Origin: a virus
IMG/VR virus record: IMGVR_UViG_3300037507_003534
Location: 1-43,502 of that record
Reading direction: 5' to 3' (one strand)
DNA length: 43,502 bases
The notes under the pieces are model-generated. The model saw only the letters and a program-made list of their open reading frames with translations. It made no database searches and had not been told where the DNA came from. Every line of letters starts with the position of its first letter. Within the stretch, counting starts at the first letter, position 1. Below are positions 21,056-27,476 of the stretch, in pieces. Made by a program: the position numbers and the translations under genes.

Positions 21056-21076
21056 GTGGACCGTTTGTGGACCGAT
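21056..21076 (+). repeat. integrase arm-type site pair, right of attP
   Basis: GTGGACCGTTTGTGGACCGAT, 50 bases beyond the attP core and in the same orientation as 20814-20834. With the left pair it brackets the core as P and P' arms would. Confidence 0.6.
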
Positions 21077-21101
21077 AGCCTGGTTCATACGCACGTTGCG
21101 C

Positions 21102-22247
21102 ATGGCCAGCAGCAAGAAGATCGCCTACCCCGCGAGCTGGGATGGGGTGCTGGCGGCGGCCAAGGCGGCGGGGGCCAAGTTCCCCGAGCTCGTGGCTGCG
21201 CAATGGGCCCTGGAGAGCGGATGGGGGAAGAGCCCATCAGGGCGCAACAACTACTTCGGCATCAAGGGCAAGGGCACGGTCAAGCCGACGACCGAGTTCA
21301 TCAACGGAGCTCGGGTGCATGTCGACGCCGAGTTCATGGACTTCCCCGACCTCGGGGCCTGTGTCCAGTACCTCGTGACGCGCTGGTACAAGGACTGGGA
21401 GGGCTACGAGGGCGTCAACCGCGCGGCGACCCGGGAGGCGGCGGCCAAGGAGCTGGTCAAGCAGGGGTACGCCACTGATCCGGCCTACGCCGAGAAGCTG
21501 ATCCGGCTGATGGACGAGAAGGCCCCGACCTCGGTAGCGGAGCCCGAGGTGGTGAAGGCGGCACCAAAGCCGATCCTGTTCGAGATCGAGGCGCGGCAGG
21601 ACACCTGGCTCAAGAAGAAGCCCGTGCAGGCGATCGAGCTCGGGGATAAGGAAAAGGTGGCGGTGGTCAGGGGCAAGGACTATGCCGTCGTTGCATACAC
21701 GGAGGTTCCGGCTGATGGCCACGCCAAGGTCGAGCTGGCCGGGGGCGCGGGAACTTGGTATCTATATGAGCCGCACTGGTCCAAGGCGCAGCGGAGCGGT
21801 GAGGCGCTGCCGTCCTCGGTGGATTGGGGGGACTTTGATGCGCTGGTGACCCCGCACCTGACGGTGGGGGAAGTACTGCAGTGGGATAAGCGCCGGGTCC
21901 CGCCGCAAGGTGCATCGGCACGCAGCAGGTTGCTGCGGACTGCAGCGGAGTTTGAGAAGGTCCGGGTGGCGTGGGGCCGGCCGCTCGGGGTGACGAGCTT
22001 CTACAGGCCCGAGCCCATCAATGCGCAGGTGGGTGGGGTGCCGGGCTCGAAACACACCACCGGGGAGGCATTTGACATCTATCCGGTGGATCGGAGCTTA
22101 GAGAGCTTCTACCAGTGGATTCGTACTCGGTGGACGGGGGGTTTAGGTGATGGGAGAAACCGCGGATTCATCCATTTGGATACACGCGGAGGCGGCGGAT
22201 TTGTGCCAGGGGCTGGTGTTAGGCCCGCCGCTGAATGGATTTATTGA
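21102..22247 (+). CDS. two-domain endolysin: glucosaminidase plus M15 peptidase
   Basis: A 381-residue lysis enzyme. Residues about 5-135 resemble the FlgJ/glucosaminidase fold (WALESGWGKSPSGRNNYFGI with Glu38 as likely acid), cutting glycan strands. The C-terminal part (about 245-380) is an M15-type zinc peptidase with SKHTTGEAFDIYP (His318, Asp325) and FIHLD (His358), cutting peptide stems. The middle may be an SH3-like or linker region. No signal peptide is seen, so a holin is needed for export. Start at MASSKK chosen because the frame upstream runs through the arm-type repeat. Confidence 0.88.
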   Translation: MASSKKIAYPASWDGVLAAAKAAGAKFPELVAAQWALESGWGKSPSGRNNYFGIKGKGTVKPTTEFINGARVHVDAEFMDFPDLGACVQYLVTRWYKDWEGYEGVNRAATREAAAKELVKQGYATDPAYAEKLIRLMDEKAPTSVAEPEVVKAAPKPILFEIEARQDTWLKKKPVQAIELGDKEKVAVVRGKDYAVVAYTEVPADGHAKVELAGGAGTWYLYEPHWSKAQRSGEALPSSVDWGDFDALVTPHLTVGEVLQWDKRRVPPQGASARSRLLRTAAEFEKVRVAWGRPLGVTSFYRPEPINAQVGGVPGSKHTTGEAFDIYPVDRSLESFYQWIRTRWTGGLGDGRNRGFIHLDTRGGGGFVPGAGVRPAAEWIY

Positions 22248-22396
22248 TGGACGAGCGCACTCGTGAGAATTGGCTGAAAGTGAAGGCGGCTTTGGAAGCG
22301 GCAGGGAAGACTGATAGCCCCTTTTATGCGAGGGCGGTGGCGGTCGTTACGACGGGGCGTGATCCTGGAGATGGGTTGAAGCCGCTCAAGTTTTAG
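22247..22396 (+). CDS. small protein after endolysin (49 aa), unknown
   Basis: MDERTRENWLKVKAALEAAG and ending GDGLKPLKF. Its ATG overlaps the endolysin stop by one base (TGATG), so the two are probably translated together. Helical N-terminal half, no membrane segment. Similar small soluble genes sit beside endolysins in other marine phages, as I recall, without known function. Confidence 0.65.
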   Translation: MDERTRENWLKVKAALEAAGKTDSPFYARAVAVVTTGRDPGDGLKPLKF

Positions 22397-22398
22397 CC

Positions 22399-22512
22399 TT
22401 GACCACGCTTCTGTTTGCGCCCGTGATTGGCTTTGGAGTGGGTGCCTTGGCCTTGGTGCGTTCGCTTAGGGGGCCGGGCTCGGTGTTCGATTTTTCCGAG
22501 CGCAGTTTTTGA
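22399..22512 (+). CDS. possible tiny membrane protein, holin candidate
   Basis: A 37-codon frame from TTG at 22399 encodes one hydrophobic segment (LLFAPVIGFGVGALALV) followed by a basic turn (RSLRG) and a short polar tail. It starts two bases after the previous stop. One membrane span followed by a charged tail is compatible with a minimal holin or lysis accessory, but the frame is very short and the start is TTG, so it remains tentative. Confidence 0.35.
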   Translation: MTTLLFAPVIGFGVGALALVRSLRGPGSVFDFSERSF

Positions 22513-22555
22513 CTTGACGGCCACTTTTAAGTGTGGTCATAGGCCATCTAGTTTA

Positions 22556-23053
22556 TCAACCACCGAGATTGCTGAGCAGTTGGGCGCTGATGCGAGAGGC
22601 GGACTCGCAGTAGTAGACGAGGACGTCCACTTTGTTGGCGGTGGTTGTTAGGGTTGGCGCGGTGCCGTTGGGAAATTTCCAGTTGGAGCCGAAGGACAAG
22701 GTGCGGCTGCCGGTGGCGTCTTGGGTGATGACGATGGCGCCCGATTGGCCGGCGGTGATGTTGGTGGGGTTAGCGAGGGTACGGTTGCCAGCGAGAGTGA
22801 CGCTGAAGTTGTTGGCGGCGGAGAAGTCGGGGGTGATCGTGGCCCCGTCGGTTAGGGCGGTGATCGCGCCGCGCTGGGCTTTGGTGAAAGTTTGGGCGAT
22901 GGCGGTGCCCGCCATGGGGTAGCCGCCGGCGAGGCTGCCGTCGTGGACGACGACGACGTCCTTATCGGTGTCGACGGTGACTTCCCCGAGGGCGCCGGTG
23001 AAGCTGGAGTGTTGGGTGGTCGTTCCGCGGCGGAACTGAACGGCGGTAGGCAT
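22556..23053 (-). CDS. tail fibre protein with Mtd-like N terminus
   Basis: A 165-residue structural protein. It opens MPTAVQFRRGTTTQHSSFTG, the N-terminal module of many phage fibre and major tropism determinant-like proteins that attach to the tail. Residues about 55-165 form a beta-rich module (NNFSVTLAGNRTLANPTNIT, then VLVYYCESASRISAQLLSNL) repeated in the protein at 30186-30962. Last gene of the fibre cluster; it overlaps the upstream gene by one base. Likely part of host recognition at the tail tip. Confidence 0.75.
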   Translation of the reverse strand: MPTAVQFRRGTTTQHSSFTGALGEVTVDTDKDVVVVHDGSLAGGYPMAGTAIAQTFTKAQRGAITALTDGATITPDFSAANNFSVTLAGNRTLANPTNITAGQSGAIVITQDATGSRTLSFGSNWKFPNGTAPTLTTTANKVDVLVYYCESASRISAQLLSNLGG

Positions 23054-23745
23054 TAGACCAAGGCTCCGTAATCGAAGGTGGTGTCAGCGGCGGTGGTGAT
23101 TAGGCCGTAGTCCAGCGCGGTGTTGGCAATGACTTGCCACGCGCTTTGGACATAGGCTTCGAGGCAACCGAGGGTCGTGTTGTAACGGAGGTGGCCTGAA
23201 GCGGGTGTTGGGCGCTGGGCTGTCGTGCCGTTGGCGACCTTGATGGCTCCGGTGCCTGTCATGGTGATGTCACCAGAGACGTTGCCGCCGGTGCTGCTGA
23301 AGCCGTCGGTGATGCCGTAGCCGCTCAGCGTGGTCGGCTTGCTGGCGATGTTGGCGAAGGTGTAGCCCGTGCAGTTGGTGAGCGTGCCTGAGGTGGGCGT
23401 GCCCAGCAGCGGGGTGACTAGGGTGGGGCTGGTGCTTAGCACCGTGCTGCCGGAGCCCGTGCTCGTGGTGACGCCGGTGCCTCCGTTGGCGACGGCGAGG
23501 GTGCCGGCCAGAGTGACTGCACCCGTGGTGGCCGTGCTCGGGGTTAGGCCGGTGGTGCCAGCGGAGAAGCTGCTGACCCCGGTTGCAGAACCGCCGATCT
23601 CGACAATCGAGGCGGTTCCGTTGTCCTTTTTGGTGTAAAGCTTGCCGTCGTAGGTGTTGATCGCGAGCTCGCCGAGCTGCAGATCGCCGGTAGTGGGGAC
23701 CTTGCTGGCTACAGCCGAGCGCTTGATTTTGATGACGTTTGCCAT
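23053..23745 (-). CDS. tail fibre protein
   Basis: A 230-residue Gly/Thr/Ser-rich protein. The opening MANVIKIKRSAVASKVPTTG, then GELAINTYDGKLYTKK is the same adapter module as in the next gene upstream. The middle has the repeated VANGGTGVTT type motif of phage fibres and GSGSTVLSTSPTLVTPLLGT. Likely a trimeric fibre segment; the C terminus FDYGALV differs from its neighbours. Part of a leftward fibre cluster. Confidence 0.8.
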   Translation of the reverse strand: MANVIKIKRSAVASKVPTTGDLQLGELAINTYDGKLYTKKDNGTASIVEIGGSATGVSSFSAGTTGLTPSTATTGAVTLAGTLAVANGGTGVTTSTGSGSTVLSTSPTLVTPLLGTPTSGTLTNCTGYTFANIASKPTTLSGYGITDGFSSTGGNVSGDITMTGTGAIKVANGTTAQRPTPASGHLRYNTTLGCLEAYVQSAWQVIANTALDYGLITTAADTTFDYGALV

Positions 23746-23793
23746 GTGGCTTCCCTTGAGTGCCTAGGTAGGCGGGACGGACAGCGGAGCGCC

Positions 23794-25347
23794 TTAGAAG
23801 GTGCCGCCGTCGATGGTTGCGTTGGGGCTCAAGTAGTCGGTGCCGTCCACCGCGGCGGTGAAAGCGCTGGTGCCGTTGCCCTTGAGGATGCCCGTCAAGG
23901 TGGTGGCGCCGGTGCCGCCGCTGGCGACGGAGATGGTCGTGCCGTTCCAGGTGCCGGTGGTGATCGTGCCGACCGAGGACAGGCTCGAGAGCGTGGTGAC
24001 GGCGGAGTTGACCAGGGTGCCGCTGGTCGGCAGGGTCACGCTGGTGTTGCCGGTGACCGTGAAGGCGGTGGTGAACGCGCCGCTGAAGGTCAGGCTGCCG
24101 CCCAGCGTGATGGTGCTGGAGCCGTTGTTGACGCCCGTGCCGCCGTAGGTGGTGCCGATGACGCTGCCGTTCCAGGTGCCGGTGCCGATGGTGCCCAGCG
24201 TGGTGATGCTGGTCTGGCCGACATAGGTAGAGGCAATGTCAATGGAGTCGGCGTTGACCGTGATCCGGTTGCTGGTGCCAACGGCGTCGATGGTGTTGCC
24301 GGTCTTGGTCAGACCCGCGCCCGCCGTGATCTGACCAGCGCCGGAGAACTGCGCAAAGGTCAGCGAGGTGGACCCCACCACGATGGGGTTGTTGGTGCTC
24401 AGCACCCAGCCGCTGTCGGCGTTGACTGTGCCTTCTTCGACGAAGGTGAACATGCCGGCGTGGACTTCCGCGTCGGTGTCGGCGTCGGTCGAGCGGGACC
24501 AGGCGCCGGCCGCCGCCACATAGATGCCGTTACCGCTGGCCGTGCTCTGGTCCTTGACCAACACGCGGTCGCCAGCGATCACCGCCACGCCGTCGATGGT
24601 CTGCGTGCCAGACAGCGTGATGTTGGCGGTGGTGGCAGCGCGGACGCTTGCCTTCACGTCGAGGCCGCTGCGGGAGGCGTCCACATACGCCTTGGTGGCC
24701 GCGTCGGTGTCAGCGGTCGGCGTGGCCAGGTTGGTGATCTTTTGGCTGTTCAGCGTGACCGAGGCCGTGGGGGCGGTCAGCTGATCCAGCCGGTTGGTGC
24801 GGACCTGGGTGTCAAAGTCGCTGATCTTGGCGGCCGTCAGCGTCGGGATGTCGGTGGCGCTGAGCGTGGTGCCGGAGGTGACGCGACCTTTTGCGTCGGT
24901 GGTGACCTTGGTGTAGGTGCCAGCGGTGCCGGCGTTGGCCAGGGTCAGCGTGACGGAAGTCGTGCCGGAGCCGGAGGCATCACCCGAGAAGGTGATCGTT
25001 TGGTTGCCGGTGAGGTAGTTCTGCGCCTTGACGAAGGCGGTGGTCGCAACCTTGGTGCTGCTGTCAGCGGTCAGCTGCGTCGCAGCGGTGGCGGTGCTGC
25101 CGGTGAGGTCAACGCTGCCGGTGAAGGTCTTATTGCCGCTGACTGTCTGAGCGCTGCTCAGGGTTAGGAATGCACCGGAACCGGCGATAGCCGGAATGGT
25201 GGTGGCGGTGCCGCCGGCGCCGCCGGTACCTTTGCCGTAGTAGAGGACATCATCGACCTCGTTGTAGGCGAGCTCGGCGTTCGCGAGGGATGTGGGCGCC
25301 CCGGGGGAGCCGGAAGCGCGCCGTTTAATGCGGAGGGTGTTGGCCAT
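23794..25347 (-). CDS. long tail fibre protein
   Basis: A 517-residue fibre protein. It starts with the shared adapter (MANTLRIKRRASGSPGAPTS, then AELAYNEVDDVLYYGKG) and continues with fibre repeats: VTLNSQKITNLATPTADTDA with ATKAYVDAS (a well-known phage fibre motif), GDRVLVKDQSTASGNGIY, and several TTYGGTGVNNG / VASGGTGATT elements. It ends TIDGGTF, matching the DGGxF end of the upstream gene. Expected to be trimeric and to reach the receptor. Confidence 0.85.
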   Translation of the reverse strand: MANTLRIKRRASGSPGAPTSLANAELAYNEVDDVLYYGKGTGGAGGTATTIPAIAGSGAFLTLSSAQTVSGNKTFTGSVDLTGSTATAATQLTADSSTKVATTAFVKAQNYLTGNQTITFSGDASGSGTTSVTLTLANAGTAGTYTKVTTDAKGRVTSGTTLSATDIPTLTAAKISDFDTQVRTNRLDQLTAPTASVTLNSQKITNLATPTADTDAATKAYVDASRSGLDVKASVRAATTANITLSGTQTIDGVAVIAGDRVLVKDQSTASGNGIYVAAAGAWSRSTDADTDAEVHAGMFTFVEEGTVNADSGWVLSTNNPIVVGSTSLTFAQFSGAGQITAGAGLTKTGNTIDAVGTSNRITVNADSIDIASTYVGQTSITTLGTIGTGTWNGSVIGTTYGGTGVNNGSSTITLGGSLTFSGAFTTAFTVTGNTSVTLPTSGTLVNSAVTTLSSLSSVGTITTGTWNGTTISVASGGTGATTLTGILKGNGTSAFTAAVDGTDYLSPNATIDGGTF

Positions 25348-25403
25348 CTACCGGCTGAAAGGCAGTGACCCAAGTTATCGCCGGGATTTAGTCGTGATTA
25401 GCG

Positions 25404-25742
25404 TTAGAAGTTGCCGCCGTCTGAGAGGGATGTGGTGGTCCAGGTTGTGTTGGCTTTGAAAAGGGATGAGGCGCTGTCGTAATACAAGATTGAACCGTCG
25501 GCGACTGCGGTTGTGTCGACATTGCTGAGACTTCCGAGCGGGCCAGTAGAGCCAGAAGGACCCTGCGGACCCTGGGGGCCTGTTGGACCTTGAGGACCTT
25601 GTAAACCTTGCGGTCCTTGAGGCCCTTCAGTGACTGCGGTTAAAATTGAGGGAGCAGAGGCTGTTGTTACGGTGGTAATTGCACCGTTTTCTTCGGTTAT
25701 GACGACTTCTGCTTGAGTTGTAGTGACATTTATGTATGTCAT
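25404..25742 (-). CDS. collagen-like short tail fibre protein
   Basis: A 112-residue protein with an N-terminal beta-rich part (about 1-38), ten Gly-X-Y triplets (about residues 40-70; GPQ, GLQ, GPT, GPS, GPL), and a C-terminal part ending SLSDGGNF. Collagen-like triplets in phage fibres form rigid trimeric stalks. It overlaps the upstream gene by four bases. The SDGGNF end echoes IDGGTF in the long fibre, suggesting a shared terminal motif. Confidence 0.8.
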   Translation of the reverse strand: MTYINVTTTQAEVVITEENGAITTVTTASAPSILTAVTEGPQGPQGLQGPQGPTGPQGPQGPSGSTGPLGSLSNVDTTAVADGSILYYDSASSLFKANTTWTTTSLSDGGNF

Positions 25743-26080
25743 GGCACCGTTGTGTAGCCTTCAGTGGTAAGGATTGTACCTTCTAGGTAGTATTCGCGCT
25801 CGCCGTTGGTGTTGATGAGCAGGACGTCGTAGACGGTCTCGTTGGGGAAGGTCGTCGTGGCGGCGTAGCCAAGACGTAGGCGCACTCGGCCTTGGGAGCG
25901 GTCGACGTAGTCGACGGTGAAGTCGGCGTATTTCGTGGAACGCCCTTGGTCCCAGACCGAGGCTGCGACGGTCCAGCCGGTCAGGTTGATGGCGACCTTG
26001 TTTGAATCTTTGAAGTCCAGGAGGACGCTGTAGTCAGCGCGGCGCTGGAGTTTGATGTTGTAGACCCCAGGCTGGATCAT
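25739..26080 (-). CDS. small tail or baseplate-like protein (113 aa)
   Basis: MIQPGVYNIKLQRRADYSVL, then DFKDSNKVAINLTGWTVAAS, a beta-sandwich pattern like the N-terminal domain of BppU-type upper baseplate proteins. It overlaps the collagen-like fibre gene by four bases. Probably an adapter that seats a fibre on the tail tip; the assignment is by pattern only. Confidence 0.65.
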   Translation of the reverse strand: MIQPGVYNIKLQRRADYSVLLDFKDSNKVAINLTGWTVAASVWDQGRSTKYADFTVDYVDRSQGRVRLRLGYAATTTFPNETVYDVLLINTNGEREYYLEGTILTTEGYTTVP

Positions 26081-26111
26081 CGTTCAGACCTCCTGAGGCA
26101 GTGTATCGACG

Positions 26112-26378
26112 TCAGCGCAGGCGGTTGAGGGCTGCTTTGACGGGGTCGTAGAGACCGATTACGGCCTCGATTTGTGTAGCGGTGGCGCGATGTCCTGTGG
26201 CGTTGGAGATGGCGCTTGCGATGGCGCCTTGGACCGAGCTCGGGGGAGCGTTATTGCTCAGGAGAAGGGGCACTTCGGCATCGAGCTGTTTGTACACGGT
26301 GGGGAGCCCGCGGCGAAGTCCCTCGTCGAGGGCGACTTTCAGCAGCGCTTTGGCCAGGCGGATGAGGAAGGATTTCAT
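26112..26378 (-). CDS. unknown helical protein (88 aa) in lysis/fibre region
   Basis: MKSFLIRLAKALLKVALDEG begins with an amphipathic, partly hydrophobic basic helix, then polar helices (VQGAIASAISNATGHRATAT). It overlaps the upstream membrane protein gene by four bases. It might be membrane-associated and linked to lysis. No family recognised. Confidence 0.6.
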   Translation of the reverse strand: MKSFLIRLAKALLKVALDEGLRRGLPTVYKQLDAEVPLLLSNNAPPSSVQGAIASAISNATGHRATATQIEAVIGLYDPVKAALNRLR

Positions 26379-26638
26379 GTGTTGGTGCCTCCGAAGGGAT
26401 TGCGGGACCGTCCTCGGTCAGGGGCGCTGCGCGTCTGCGCCGGGGAGTCGGTGATGTAGGCCCAGAGGGTGGAAGCGGCGCCGCCGGCGACGGTGAAGGC
26501 TTGGGTCCACTGGTTGCCGCATTGACCGGGCCGGCGGAGTTCGCAGCTCAGGACGTTGGCGCTGGCCATGAGCAGCATGTAGCTGTAACAGCCGACGAGC
26601 AGCTTGAGGACAAGTGCGACGACGGCGGGGTGGCTCAT
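26375..26638 (-). CDS. small membrane protein, holin candidate
   Basis: An 87-residue protein with hydrophobic segments at about 5-28 (VVALVLKLLVGCYSYMLLMA) and 48-66 (FTVAGGAASTLWAYI), separated by a Cys-containing polar loop, and a basic C-terminal tail (SAPDRGRSRNPF). Two spans and a basic tail fit a class II holin. It overlaps both neighbours by four bases, forming a three-gene membrane cassette. The endolysin lies 4 kb away, so the link is inferential. Confidence 0.55.
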   Translation of the reverse strand: MSHPAVVALVLKLLVGCYSYMLLMASANVLSCELRRPGQCGNQWTQAFTVAGGAASTLWAYITDSPAQTRSAPDRGRSRNPFGGTNT

Positions 26639-26889
26639 GGCGACAGAGCCTCGAGTTTGGCTACACGTTGTTCGAGGCCGTTGAGACGTTGGTAGGTCTC
26701 TTTGCGGTCGGCTTTGATGTCGACGTGGAGCTCTTCGAGGCGAATGGCGACGTTCTCGACTGCGGCGGTGAGTTTGATCACCGCGTCGCGACCTTCGGAT
26801 GAGCGCCGGGTGTTCGCACCGATGCCCATGGCACCAACCGTGATGGCTGAACCGAGAACGGCAGCAACGACTTCGACCACGGAGCCCAA
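26635..26889 (-). CDS. small protein with one membrane span and coiled coil
   Basis: An 84-residue protein: a hydrophobic N-terminal segment (VVEVVAAVLGSAITVGAMGI) followed by a long heptad-rich helix (AAVENVAIRLEELHVDIKAD, then LNGLEQRVAKLEAL). XhlA-like and similar holin-associated proteins combine a coiled coil with one span, though usually with the span at the C-terminal end. It probably partners the next gene in lysis. Confidence 0.55.
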   Translation of the reverse strand: MGSVVEVVAAVLGSAITVGAMGIGANTRRSSEGRDAVIKLTAAVENVAIRLEELHVDIKADRKETYQRLNGLEQRVAKLEALSP

Positions 26890-26919
26890 GGGTCTACCAA
26901 GTCAGGCTACGGAGGCTGG

Positions 26920-27441
26920 TTAGCCCGCGTCGTCTGGCGTGGGTTCGTCTGCGATCGGAGTGTCGCTGAGCGCGGGGGAGTAGGGATCAGCCGGCCAGAC
27001 GCCGTACTCGGGGCCGGTGATGTAGGCAGCCAGTTTCTCGGTGTCTTCGGTGCCCACGATGGCAGTCACCTTGGTGCCGGTGGCGAGGCGGATGTCTTCA
27101 CGCCAAGTCTTGATGGCGGGGTCGATGGCGGTGCCGTTGTCCGCTTCGCGGATGATCATCCAGTCGGTGGGCGACAGCAGCGTGCCAGCGGTTTGGCGTG
27201 TAGCGGCGGTCCACTGTTCGACGAGTTGGGCGTGGTCCTTCGGGATCAAGTGGCCTTCGGCGTCGTAGCCCCAGTAGAAGCGTTGGTCGTAGATCTTCGG
27301 GTCGGGCACCTCGGTGATGCCTATGGCCTCTTTCTCCTCGGCGGTGGAGAGGCGCAACCAGTTGGCGGGGTATTGCGTGCCGTCTGGGGTCTTGAAGGGG
27401 GTGTCAACCGCGAGGGGCTGACCGTCGAGCAGGAAGGCCAT
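26920..27441 (-). CDS. putative tail fibre assembly/accessory protein
   Basis: A 173-residue acidic protein. It opens MAFLLDGQPLAVDTPFKTPD, then GTQYPANWLRLSTAEEKEAI and YDQRFYWGYD, a pattern I recognise from marine phage tail-region proteins and from tail fibre assembly-like proteins. A Pro/Asp-rich tail ends the protein. It lies directly downstream of the large fibre gene, a typical place for a fibre chaperone. Function inferred from pattern and position. Confidence 0.55.
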   Translation of the reverse strand: MAFLLDGQPLAVDTPFKTPDGTQYPANWLRLSTAEEKEAIGITEVPDPKIYDQRFYWGYDAEGHLIPKDHAQLVEQWTAATRQTAGTLLSPTDWMIIREADNGTAIDPAIKTWREDIRLATGTKVTAIVGTEDTEKLAAYITGPEYGVWPADPYSPALSDTPIADEPTPDDAG

Positions 27442-27476
27442 TGTTAGCTCCGGTGAGTAGATGCCCGTTTCATAGG

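Noticed and set aside
22513-22555. Bidirectional terminator between the convergent lysis and fibre genes (CACTTTTAAGTG palindrome)
   Set aside because: The stem is only five base pairs, AT-rich and without a T run, so it is too weak to call.
23746-25167. Long rightward open frame opposite the long fibre gene (473 codons)
   Set aside because: Gly/Ala/Asp-rich shadow sequence without motifs; the leftward frame contains classic fibre motifs.
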